From the NCBI GenBank assembly GCA_947167565.1, contig CAMVIN010000013.1, forward strand, positions 1 to 32,279: a DNA stretch of 32,279 nucleotides, given 5' to 3'. The stretch's first letter is position 1. Each line of letters starts with the position of its first letter. The position numbers and the translations under genes were made by a program. The stretch is from an uncultured Clostridia bacterium. GTDB taxonomy: Bacteria > Bacillota > Clostridia > Lachnospirales > Lachnospiraceae. Below the pieces are notes generated by a model, which saw nothing but the letters and a program-made list of their open reading frames with translations, was not told where the DNA came from and did no database searches. Shown here one piece after another: positions 23,306-30,866 of this stretch.

Positions 23306-23397
23306 TGCTTGTTATTCCTATTTTGTAAATAGGTAAGCAATGCAATTAATAACATACCGCTGTGAATAATTATAGATAAGACTTCGTATGTACTCAT
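23299..23397 (-). CDS. Holin-like type I toxin peptide, copy 3 (32 aa)
   Basis: 32 residues from ATG 23397, behind GGGAGGTGGTGCG. It starts MSTYEVLS, then a hydrophobic helix (about 8-22) and the tail QNRNNKHK. This is the typical form of the 'putative holin-like toxin' family (TxpA/BsrG relatives). A longer in-frame reading to 23502 only extends into the 5' leader and lacks a ribosome site. Compared with copy 2 the helix residues differ, but start, length and basic tail are kept, which suggests that selection keeps the peptide. Confidence 0.82.
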   Translation of the reverse strand: MSTYEVLSIIIHSGMLLIALLTYLQNRNNKHK

Positions 23398-23403
23398 CGC
23401 ACC

Positions 23404-23483
23404 ACCTCCCTCCGATCTGCTTTGGTCCCTAAAGCCGATTTTCACCGAACAGTAGACGACCTCGGAATTTACCAGAGGGAGAT
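23404..23483 (-). promoter_or_regulatory. Hairpin hiding the toxin Shine-Dalgarno, copy 3, with covariation
   Basis: AUCUCCCUC (23483-23475) pairs with GAGGGAGGU (23412-23404). The last pair is C-G where copies 1 and 2 have U-A, a compensatory change. The loop is 62 bases long. Confidence 0.6.
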
Positions 23484-23519
23484 TAACCACACCTTGTATC
23501 ACGATCGCTCCATATACTT

Positions 23520-23548
23520 ATTATACCACAATATATAGTGCAAATCAA
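23520..23548 (-). promoter_or_regulatory. Toxin promoter, copy 3
   Basis: On the minus strand TTGATT (23548-23543), 17 bases, TATAAT (23525-23520). Confidence 0.75.
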
Positions 23549-23618
23549 TGTTTTTTCGAATGTTTGTTCGCTCTTAGTTCTCTCCATAATCCCATAATAA
23601 ACAACTCATTTTTTCCAC

Positions 23619-24671
23619 TCAATTATACAACTGGGTATCTACAAAATATATTCCCTCGCCTTCACTATAACTTCCGTATATGCCATCGTATTTTTCAGAA
23701 TATGAGTATATTTTCAAATACCTTCCATTCTTTATATCTATATCAAAAGAAAATGGTTCTGTCTTATAATTCATAATTTTAGAACTATACACACAAGCAT
23801 CATCAATATACACTTTAAACCATGCATTTTCTTTATCTGGCATGTCCTTACCTCTAAAAACAGTTCCGGAAAATCTTTTATATGCCCCATTTAAATCATA
23901 TTCTATATAACTTATAGTTCCTGAATATGCGCTAATCCCAATCGGATTACTGTACATCTTACCCCATCTGTCATATACAGTTGCATCGAAAACACCGCTA
24001 TGAGATCTATCAAATATCTTCAAATCTCTCAAATCTTTCCACAGTTCCACCTTCACATACACAAGTGAAACATTCCCCACACCATCCTGCAAACGAACCG
24101 TATAATATCCATTACTCTTTCCGGTAAAGGAATTATTTGTCACTTCATTCGGAAAATTCGACACTCCCTTTTTAGTAATGTAGCCCTGAGCCCATTTTGT
24201 GGATACAACTCCCCTCGGGTCGCTACTCGTCACATTTATTGTTGCAATTTTATTTTTCACAGTATATTTCAACGAGCCCGTCGGTCCCGTCTTGTCGATA
24301 TTACTAATCTGAATCTGCTTGATTTTCTTATTTCCCTTTTTGTCTACAACCTTAACAGAGTACCACCCGTTCTCCGGTGCCTTAAAATATTTTTTCTTTT
24401 TAATACTCTTTGCTGCAAGCCAGTATTTTGACGCTGTTTTCTTTACCTTGCCTTTACACCAATGTATTGATTTTATACCGGACTTATCCTTAGCAGAAAC
24501 ATTTACTTGCACAGATTTTTTTGTCCAATTCAGTTCCGTCTGTGTCAATTTTACCGTCGGTTTCTTCTTATCTACCTTCCCTTTCGCCGACACTTCACTT
24601 ATCGGAAGCATCCCTATCAACAACGAAAACACAACTACTAACACCAACCCAGTCTTCCTTCTCATCCTCAT
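23619..24671 (-). CDS. Secreted protein with Ig-like domains and a C-terminal NPCBM-like domain
   Basis: 350 residues from ATG 24671 (GGAGGG six bases upstream, preferred over the ATG at 24692). After a signal peptide (1-27) come two Ig-like domains of about 75 residues (PTVKLTQTELNWTKKSVQVNV; GPTGSLKYTVKNKIATINV), each with a Trp-containing loop and a GWYSVKV/GYYTVRL edge strand. The last 140 residues (FDRSHSGVFDATVYDRWGK, YIEYDLNGAYKRFSG, DIDIKNGRYLKIY) match the jelly-roll NPCBM type that binds carbohydrate. It is probably a surface glycan-binding protein. It is transcribed away from the XRE regulator, which may control it. Confidence 0.8.
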   Translation of the reverse strand: MRMRRKTGLVLVVVFSLLIGMLPISEVSAKGKVDKKKPTVKLTQTELNWTKKSVQVNVSAKDKSGIKSIHWCKGKVKKTASKYWLAAKSIKKKKYFKAPENGWYSVKVVDKKGNKKIKQIQISNIDKTGPTGSLKYTVKNKIATINVTSSDPRGVVSTKWAQGYITKKGVSNFPNEVTNNSFTGKSNGYYTVRLQDGVGNVSLVYVKVELWKDLRDLKIFDRSHSGVFDATVYDRWGKMYSNPIGISAYSGTISYIEYDLNGAYKRFSGTVFRGKDMPDKENAWFKVYIDDACVYSSKIMNYKTEPFSFDIDIKNGRYLKIYSYSEKYDGIYGSYSEGEGIYFVDTQLYN

Positions 24672-24733
24672 AACAAACCCTCCATTCATCACTTGAATTG
24701 TATAGGCATAATTTAGCCTATATAGTTAATCTG

Positions 24734-24762
24734 ATAATACCACAAATACTGCTATAATGCAA
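24734..24762 (-). promoter_or_regulatory. Predicted promoter of the NPCBM-like gene
   Basis: On the minus strand TTGCAT (24762-24757), 17 bases, TATTAT (24739-24734), with TGG extension. It is back to back with the XRE promoter region. Confidence 0.6.
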
Positions 24763-24780
24763 TTATAAAATACTGAATTA

Positions 24781-24832
24781 GGTATAATAATACTGGGAAG
24801 AACAGCAGCAATTCTTCCTCTTTACTTATACC
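24781..24832 (+). promoter_or_regulatory. Nested inverted repeats before the XRE gene (operator or leader hairpin)
   Basis: GGTATAA (24781-24787) / TTATACC (24826-24832) and, inside it, GGAAGAA (24796-24802) / TTCTTCC (24812-24818) share nearly the same centre. The outer left arm overlaps a likely -10 element (TATAAT, 24783-24788), so this may be an autoregulatory operator. The matching -35 is poor. Confidence 0.5.
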
Positions 24833-24874
24833 TTTATTTTTTCACGCACACCATCCCCAAGGAGGAACTTTACT

Positions 24875-25213
24875 ATGGATTACTACATGATTGGACAGCG
24901 CATCCGCAAATTCCGCAAGGCGAACAATTTATCGCAAGAAACTCTGGCAGAGCAGGCCAACATCTCTGTCACGCACATGAGTCACATCGAGACCGGAAAC
25001 ACCAAACTCAGCCTGCCTGTCTGCGTCAAAATCGCCGAAATTCTCCATGTGCGGGTCGATGAATTGCTCTATGACTCTGCTCTTTCTGCCAAACCTGTCA
25101 TTAAAGAAGAATTGGCAGAACTTATTGACTCCTGCACGGAAAATGAAGCTAAAATTTTAATTGAGCTAATGAAATCCTATAAAGTATCCCTTGACAAATA
25201 TTTAGTACAGTAA
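24875..25213 (+). CDS. Small XRE-family transcriptional regulator
   Basis: 112 residues. A helix-turn-helix of the Xre/Cro type fills 1-65 (GQRIRKFRKANNLSQETLAEQANISVTHMSHIETGNTKLSLPVCVKIAEIL), followed by a short helical C-terminus, probably for dimerisation. AAGGAGG precedes ATG 24875. This form is common as a free-standing regulator in Lachnospiraceae, often near mobile or surface genes. Nested inverted repeats over its promoter suggest self-repression. The divergent NPCBM-like gene is the other obvious target. Confidence 0.88.
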   Translation: MDYYMIGQRIRKFRKANNLSQETLAEQANISVTHMSHIETGNTKLSLPVCVKIAEILHVRVDELLYDSALSAKPVIKEELAELIDSCTENEAKILIELMKSYKVSLDKYLVQ

Positions 25214-25300
25214 TTTACATGACACTACCAAATCAATTCTGCACATTATCTTCAGATGTACCATATCACATTGCTGTCAATTTTTCTTTCTCATTTTTTC

Positions 25301-25329
25301 TTGCCAAAATTTTCATATTGTATTAGTAT
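25301..25329 (+). promoter_or_regulatory. Predicted promoter of the secreted protein/kinase operon
   Basis: TTGCCA (25301-25306), 17 bases, TAGTAT (25324-25329). The only reasonable pattern in the 160-base gap before the operon. Moderate match. Confidence 0.4.
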
Positions 25330-25377
25330 ACATTGTATAAGCGTATTTCCGAACACGCCAGAAAGAGGGGAAGAGTT

Positions 25378-26616
25378 ATGACAAAGCAAAATAAAACACT
25401 TCATAATTTTTTTATTAAACGCCGGAGGAGTTTTTCTATCCTTCTTGTGAGCTTTTTGATTTTTTCATTCGTACCGCCTGCAGACATAATGGCAGACAGT
25501 GACCCTGTCATATGGTATGACGATATCCAATATGGTGACCTGCTCATTGACAACTTGTTCATCACGACAGAAAACAATAATTCCACTCTTCACTGCTACA
25601 TTGAAAACACGGGAGATACTATATTTAATGGAGAAAAACTTGACATTCATCTGTACAATGAATCAGACTCCAATTATCTTACTATGATTGCATACTTTGG
25701 AGAGAAGTTAGAGCCGAATTCCAAGAGATGGGTCACTTCCTGCACAGATATGGATCTTATCAACGAGCACAGACCTGCCAAAATCGGCTTTTCATTTTCC
25801 AATGATGACGCATCTATCAACCCGGCTGTTTCCATGGACTCTGCACTGCAAAACATATATAATTATAAATCAAGTGACTTATGGTTATACAGAGGTTTTT
25901 ACGCTTTTCACCTTATCCTGCAAAATAAGAATTCATACATTACCATAGGAAAATCTTTTGACATCTATTATGATTATTTTGACGCAGATGGCAACAAACT
26001 TTTTCGCTACACTCACACTATTGCAGAAGGTGAAGAAATTGAATCTTTCATTGATGATTTTTATACAGCCACAGATTTATCGAAAACCAGTCAAATTCAC
26101 ATCACCAGTTCATTATCCAACAACGAATCATTTGAAATTGTTGAACCATCTCCGAGTCCGACTCCGGCAAATACTCCAACTCCGGCACCGACAGTTTCTG
26201 CATCTCCATCTCCATCCACTCCTGCAGCAGAAGACGTACCAAATACAACGAAACCTTCGGCCGAGACCACAAAACCGGCACCAACAACTACGCCGGCCAC
26301 TGCGTCAGTCAAAAAAAACACAAAGCTCCCTCGTCCGAAAATTAAAGTAACTCTCAAAAAACAGAGCAATTCTTTATCTGTAATTACAATAAAACTAAAA
26401 AAATATTACGGCACACACATTGAAATATATTACAAGAAAAACAAAAAAAAATTCAAAAAGATAAAATTGAAGAATGCAAGAATCAAGAAAAATAAAGGCA
26501 TTTTCCGCATTGGGTATCAAAACAAAAAAAAGAAAATTTATATCCGCGTCCGCACATATAGAAAAAAAGGAAAGAAAACACAATATAGCAAATATTCTAA
26601 GACTTTCCGTATATGA
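25378..26616 (+). CDS. Secreted or surface protein with Pro/Thr linker and basic FN3-like tail
   Basis: 412 residues from ATG 25378 (GAGGGGAAG upstream; the ATG at 25333 has no ribosome site). An uncleaved-looking signal segment (about 19-39) leads a folded domain (40-255) with repeated aromatic strands (YDDIQYGDLLIDNLFITTENN). A long Ser/Pro/Thr linker follows (PSPSPTPANTPTPAPTV...), then a very lysine-rich C-terminal domain (about 325-412) with an IYIRVRTYRKKG strand like FN3 tails elsewhere in the window. It is the first gene of an operon with a PASTA kinase, 20 bases apart, so it may be a surface partner or substrate of that kinase. Function not recognised. Confidence 0.75.
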   Translation: MTKQNKTLHNFFIKRRRSFSILLVSFLIFSFVPPADIMADSDPVIWYDDIQYGDLLIDNLFITTENNNSTLHCYIENTGDTIFNGEKLDIHLYNESDSNYLTMIAYFGEKLEPNSKRWVTSCTDMDLINEHRPAKIGFSFSNDDASINPAVSMDSALQNIYNYKSSDLWLYRGFYAFHLILQNKNSYITIGKSFDIYYDYFDADGNKLFRYTHTIAEGEEIESFIDDFYTATDLSKTSQIHITSSLSNNESFEIVEPSPSPTPANTPTPAPTVSASPSPSTPAAEDVPNTTKPSAETTKPAPTTTPATASVKKNTKLPRPKIKVTLKKQSNSLSVITIKLKKYYGTHIEIYYKKNKKKFKKIKLKNARIKKNKGIFRIGYQNKKKKIYIRVRTYRKKGKKTQYSKYSKTFRI

Positions 26617-26636
26617 ATACACGATGGAGATACAAC

Positions 26637-28052
26637 ATGAAAAAAGAAGTTTCGCAAACAAAATATCTGGCTAATGGCACTTTACTCAATGACAGATATC
26701 AAATAACCGGTCTCTTAGGACAAGGCAGTTTTGGCATTACCTATCAGGGTTTTGACACACTGTTGGAGTGTACAGTTGCCATCAAGGAATATTTTCCAAA
26801 ACGCCATGTACACAGAAATACTTTCGACAATACCGGCAACAATGTTATCTTATATGATGACGAGGATGGCAACGAGTTCAAAAACATGTTGGACAAATTT
26901 TTAAATGAAGCCCGTCTCCTATCTCAATTTAAAATGATAGATAGTGTTGTCACAGTTCAGGATTTTTTTTATGAAAATAATACTGCTTATATTGTAATGG
27001 AATACATTGATGGTATCAGCCTAAAAGATTATGTAAAGAAAAACGGAGCCCTTTCCGGCGAAGAAATGCTTAATCTTTTTCATCCTGTTCTTGACGCTCT
27101 GACCGAAATTCACCACGCCGGATTGATTCACCGCGACATTTCACCGGACAATATTCTTTTGTCAAAGAATAATTCTCTGGTGCTTATTGATTTTGGTTCC
27201 GTCCGCGAGGCCAATTATGAAACCGGAAAGACTTTGACCATTGTTTTTAAGCGGGGATTTTCTCCCGAAGAGCAATACCGCAATAAAGGAAAACAGGGTA
27301 TTTATTCCGATGTTTACGCACTCTGTGCAACCATGTATTTTTGTCTGACAGCAATCGTTCCGGATGAAGCACTTGAGCGAATTTTTTCTGACAATATTGT
27401 GCCTCTCACGGATATGCCGGAGATAAAACTTTCCGCAAGACAAAAGAGAGTTATTATGAAAGGAATTTCTGTGCGCGCAGAACTTCGCTACCAGAATATT
27501 GAGTCTCTGAAACAGGCTCTTTGGGGAAAAAATCAGCCTTTGCCAAAGAAATACCTTCTATTAGGACTGACAATTTTACTTGTAGCATTTATCGCATTTC
27601 AAAGCAGGACAAATTATCAGAAAACAAAAAACAATTCCAGACAGAATATCGCCACTACTGCCGGCACAGAAAATGCGACAACCAGCCCATTGGGGGCGGT
27701 ATCCAAACCTGCTGTATCTGCCACACCGATAACACCGATACCTGTCAAAACCTATAAACTGCCTAATGTGAAAGGGAAAAAAATATCCAAAGCCAAAAAA
27801 CAGTTAAAAAGCAGCCCTTACTGTTTTAAGGTTAAAATAACCTATACTTACAGCAACAAACCATCTGACACAATACTTTCACAGAAGCCAAAAGCCGGCA
27901 CATCATTGACGCCTGGGAGCAAAATTACACTTACTGTAAGCCGGGGATTAAAACCAACGCCAACAGCAATTACACCAAAAATATCCGGTAAAAACAACAA
28001 GAAACCAACTTCAACTAAGTCAGCTCCTGACCTTGATGGAATGATTCACTGA
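26637..28052 (+). CDS. Membrane-anchored Ser/Thr protein kinase with one PASTA domain
   Basis: 471 residues from ATG 26637 (GGAGA six bases before; the earlier ATG at 26613 overlaps the previous stop). The kinase domain covers about 12-290 with glycine loop GQGSFGIT (28-35), lysine K50 in VAIKEYFP, E91 in helix C, the catalytic loop HRDISPDN (165-172) and D185-F-G. One membrane helix (305-322) is followed by a Thr/Ser linker and a PASTA domain (about 374-437), then a basic tail. PASTA domains bind muropeptide or beta-lactam. The kinase would report on cell-wall state and phosphorylate cytoplasmic proteins. Unlike PrkC/StkP, it has a single PASTA repeat and is not next to a PP2C phosphatase. 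Confidence 0.92.
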   Translation: MKKEVSQTKYLANGTLLNDRYQITGLLGQGSFGITYQGFDTLLECTVAIKEYFPKRHVHRNTFDNTGNNVILYDDEDGNEFKNMLDKFLNEARLLSQFKMIDSVVTVQDFFYENNTAYIVMEYIDGISLKDYVKKNGALSGEEMLNLFHPVLDALTEIHHAGLIHRDISPDNILLSKNNSLVLIDFGSVREANYETGKTLTIVFKRGFSPEEQYRNKGKQGIYSDVYALCATMYFCLTAIVPDEALERIFSDNIVPLTDMPEIKLSARQKRVIMKGISVRAELRYQNIESLKQALWGKNQPLPKKYLLLGLTILLVAFIAFQSRTNYQKTKNNSRQNIATTAGTENATTSPLGAVSKPAVSATPITPIPVKTYKLPNVKGKKISKAKKQLKSSPYCFKVKITYTYSNKPSDTILSQKPKAGTSLTPGSKITLTVSRGLKPTPTAITPKISGKNNKKPTSTKSAPDLDGMIH

Positions 28053-28088
28053 ACAGTTACCACTAAATTTTATACGGGGTGATATGCA

Positions 28089-29435
28089 ATGAAAAAAAAT
28101 AAAATCTCCTTTCAGACATTTGATGAGTTTATCATACAGCAAATGAATTGCTCAGATCGTGTCAGCGCCTATCAAAAATTTTATCAAACTCTTGACAAAA
28201 CAATCCAGCCGGCTTCCATTCCCACTATGAAAAGATGGTTTGGTATTGATGGACATGCTATGCCATCCCGTGAGCAAATTTTTATACTTGCCTTTTCCCT
28301 GAAGTTGTCTCCTTCGGAATGTGAAATCTATCTGACGCGGGGGCTCTGGCAACCGGCCTTTCAGATTAATGATTATCAGGAAACAGTTTATCTCTATGGG
28401 CTTGAGAACCAACTTCCCTTTGAGCAATGCCAAATGATGATGGAGGATTTTGAGGCAAGTCTTGAAGGAGATATCCACCTCAGCCAGACTCATTCAACAC
28501 AAGAATTAATGACTCAATACCAGCACAACAAGCATCTGCCCTATGACGAATTTTTCAATTGGATGTTGGAAAACGCATCCTATTTTAAGGGATACAGCCA
28601 CACCGCTCTCAACTACATGACGAAATATCAAGATTTAATTATTCAATCTGCCAGAGAAGATGCTCTATCCATTTTAAAAAGAGAATTGGCAGAAACGGAA
28701 TATCCCACCTGGCGGAAATACCATTTTTTAAAAAATTCAGAGAGCGATGCCATTAAAAATTTTTTGTACAAACACATGAAACAGGATCCGGAACACCGGG
28801 ATCAACTGCTGTACCTCACAAAATTAGCATACTATACGGAGACTTCCAACATACATTTAATACGGGAATTATTTTCCGGCAGTATTACCAATGCAATGAA
28901 TCCGTCATCCGAGCAGAAAAAATATCCTGCAATGACAGAAAAGAGAATGTCCGATTTGCTGTCAGCCGGCTTACAGAGAGAACGACTCCTTCAGGCTAAA
29001 ATAATTGCTCAAAAATTAAAGGACTTAAAAGTTTCTAATAAATGTCCGGATGTTTTAAAAAAGCAGCTTCACAAACTCGGTATTTACAACTATGACTCAA
29101 AAAATTTTTCTGTCAGAGAGGCAATCTCCGTATCGGAAAAGTTTTTAAAAAGCCAAAAACACCGCTGCCTTTTAATTCAGCGGAGCGACCTTCTTCCTAT
29201 GATTTATTATATGGTGGAAAGGGATTACATAAAACAAATTTCGGGGAATATGGAAAAATACAGCAGAGAGGATGCATTAACCTATTTCGTTCAAATAGCC
29301 AATTCAACACTCTCTGCCTGTAATATGGCACTATTAAATTATGATTATCTTCCTGATAGTCTCATTTATCAGTGTTTTCAGGAAAATGAACTGCACTCCT
29401 TGTCGGATATCATTGAAGTCATAGAGCATACATAG
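28089..29435 (+). CDS. Helical protein of unknown function, kinase-linked
   Basis: 448 residues, no membrane segment or signal peptide, almost entirely helical. The N-terminus (about 10-115) resembles a winged or XRE-like domain (TMKRWFGIDGHAMPSREQIFILAFSLKLSPSECEIYLTRG) that in relatives precedes helical repeats. The rest is Leu/Gln-rich with no motif I recognise. It is the third gene of the operon, 36 bases after the kinase stop, with GGGGTGAT before ATG 28089, so it probably acts in the same pathway, perhaps as a regulator or substrate of the kinase. That link is inference from position only. Confidence 0.75.
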   Translation: MKKNKISFQTFDEFIIQQMNCSDRVSAYQKFYQTLDKTIQPASIPTMKRWFGIDGHAMPSREQIFILAFSLKLSPSECEIYLTRGLWQPAFQINDYQETVYLYGLENQLPFEQCQMMMEDFEASLEGDIHLSQTHSTQELMTQYQHNKHLPYDEFFNWMLENASYFKGYSHTALNYMTKYQDLIIQSAREDALSILKRELAETEYPTWRKYHFLKNSESDAIKNFLYKHMKQDPEHRDQLLYLTKLAYYTETSNIHLIRELFSGSITNAMNPSSEQKKYPAMTEKRMSDLLSAGLQRERLLQAKIIAQKLKDLKVSNKCPDVLKKQLHKLGIYNYDSKNFSVREAISVSEKFLKSQKHRCLLIQRSDLLPMIYYMVERDYIKQISGNMEKYSREDALTYFVQIANSTLSACNMALLNYDYLPDSLIYQCFQENELHSLSDIIEVIEHT

Positions 29436-29453
29436 ATAAACTCCTAACTGCCC

Positions 29454-29834
29454 CTACTTCTTCTCCTTCACAGAGTCCACAAGATGTCCCAGCACATCAA
29501 CATTAATCGGTTTTTGCAGGAGGGCATCAAACCCGGAGACATCCATCGCCCGGTTTACCGCATCATAATTAATTCCAGTCACTGCGATAATCGGTATCTT
29601 CTTTGCGTCTTCCCGTTGAAGCGCACGAATACTGGCAGATATTTCAGTTCCTTTCTTTTCAGGCATCATGATGTCAAGAAAAATAATATCGTATTCCCCT
29701 TCTGCTGACGTCTGGTAAGAACTCAAACCATCCTCACCACTAAAAAATGTAGTGACTTCCACACCGCAGTATTCCAGTTTTCTTGTCAGATCTTTCGCTG
29801 ACACAATATTATCATCAACCACTAGTGCTTTCAT
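29454..29834 (-). CDS. Receiver-only response regulator
   Basis: 126 residues, a single CheY-like receiver: acidic pair D7-D8, phosphorylation site in FLDIMMP, TGIN (Thr/Ser switch) and K108 in QKPI. There is no output domain, so it may act by binding partners, as in phosphorelays. It has AAAGGGGGCC before ATG 29834, and it ends 18 bases from the convergent helical-protein gene. No kinase lies next to it in the window. Confidence 0.9.
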   Translation of the reverse strand: MKALVVDDNIVSAKDLTRKLEYCGVEVTTFFSGEDGLSSYQTSAEGEYDIIFLDIMMPEKKGTEISASIRALQREDAKKIPIIAVTGINYDAVNRAMDVSGFDALLQKPINVDVLGHLVDSVKEKK

Positions 29835-29902
29835 AGAAAGGCCCCCTTTCCCTCAAAAACAATACATACCCCGCTCTCCTATGAACCGTTTCCTGCTGAT
29901 AC

Positions 29903-30796
29903 TCAGCCGGCCAGTCTGCCAAGAACACCATAGAACAATCCGGTATCCCCCGGATTTTCTGAATCATAATTGTAGATACTGGTGTCATCTTTAATCTTCA
30001 GCCACCCGCTCTTGCCATCTGCCTCAAACATCAAGTATGGCGTCTTATCTTTTACAGCCAGTTTGGTAAGTTTCAACACAGAATCTTTCTCCGTCACAAA
30101 TGCCTCTTTCTGACAGGACGTATCTGTATACAGAGAAAACGCATTGGCAACTTTAAACTGATTCTTAGCAAATAATTTTTCCAAACCATCCTGTGGATAG
30201 CTCACATCACCAAGACTACTGTTTACCTTTGTCGATGTTTTAGACTTAATGGTTACTTTATTGTTTGTCACGGAATAATCATACTCCCATGTCAAACTTC
30301 CGGTCTCCGCATACTGCGCAAAACACAGCACACTGAATTGGTTCTTCTTTACCTTCTTAATTGACGCTGATCTGCATGGAAATTTTTTCAAGTCCACAAC
30401 CTTTTTCAATTTTTTACTTTTCTTGTCGTACTTATATATTCTGTTTATTGTCTCATAGTCATTTTCCGCAACAGCATACAAATGCAGGAATTCTCTCGAC
30501 TTTGACATTTTCATATACTTAATGCCAAAATAAAGTGCTTCACTCTTTTTAATAGTAAGTGCTTTTTTGCCATTAATTTTCACAACAAATTTGCTTATAT
30601 AGCCATATTCGGATTCTTTCTTCTGTGTAAATCCAATCTTGTCTTTTTTTCCGTCCCTTGTAATATCTGCCTTTATCATCTTAGCATCCTTATTCCAAAG
30701 AGAAACGGCCTTCGTCGTGACAGCTTTTGCGGAAACAGTTCCCGAAAAAAGAATTCCCATCACACACAAAAACAGCATATAATACATTTTTTTCAT
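29903..30796 (-). CDS. Secreted protein of unknown function, SH3-like C-terminus
   Basis: 297 residues with a signal peptide (1-25, YMLFLCVMGILFSGTVSA). The first part has a calcium-loop-like ADITRDGKKDKIGF (about 43-56) as in other secreted lysine-rich proteins of the window. The C-terminal part (about 220-285) ends in a short beta-rich SH3-like stretch (LYTDTSCQKEAFVTEKDSVLKLTK...GWLKIKDDTSIYNY). CGGAGG precedes ATG 30796. It has its own extended -10 promoter (30828-30856). The receiver gene follows after 68 bases on the same strand. Function not recognised. Confidence 0.75.
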   Translation of the reverse strand: MKKMYYMLFLCVMGILFSGTVSAKAVTTKAVSLWNKDAKMIKADITRDGKKDKIGFTQKKESEYGYISKFVVKINGKKALTIKKSEALYFGIKYMKMSKSREFLHLYAVAENDYETINRIYKYDKKSKKLKKVVDLKKFPCRSASIKKVKKNQFSVLCFAQYAETGSLTWEYDYSVTNNKVTIKSKTSTKVNSSLGDVSYPQDGLEKLFAKNQFKVANAFSLYTDTSCQKEAFVTEKDSVLKLTKLAVKDKTPYLMFEADGKSGWLKIKDDTSIYNYDSENPGDTGLFYGVLGRLAG

Positions 30797-30827
30797 TTCA
30801 AATATCCTCCGCTAAAACTTTATACTT

Positions 30828-30856
30828 ATTATACCAAACTTGTCCTTAGATTTAAA
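30828..30856 (-). promoter_or_regulatory. Predicted promoter of the secreted SH3-like protein
   Basis: On the minus strand TTTAAA (30856-30851), 17 bases, TATAAT (30833-30828) with extended TGG. Weak -35, consensus -10. Confidence 0.55.
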
Positions 30857-30866
30857 GCATTAGTTT

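Larger units (their letters stand above)
23103..23575. repeat. Toxin-antitoxin repeat element, copy 3
   Basis: Same orientation and parts as copies 1 and 2, but the toxin gene and its leader are more diverged and the leader hairpin has a 62-base loop. The antitoxin half is almost identical to that of copies 1 and 2, so the two halves have evolved at different rates. Confidence 0.8.

Noticed and set aside
23299-23502. 67-residue reading of toxin copy 3
   Set aside because: The first 35 codons run through the leader hairpin and have no ribosome site. The ATG at 23397 with GGGAGG is the start shared by the other copies.
15310-23575. The repeated element as an insertion sequence, MITE or CRISPR repeat
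   Set aside because: No transposase, no consistent terminal repeats or target duplications, and the unit is far too long and internally structured for CRISPR. Promoters, terminator and toxin ORF explain it better.
26097-26369. Minus-strand ORF rich in Gly/Val opposite the proline-rich linker
   Set aside because: Typical by-product of a Pro/Thr-coding stretch read on the other strand.
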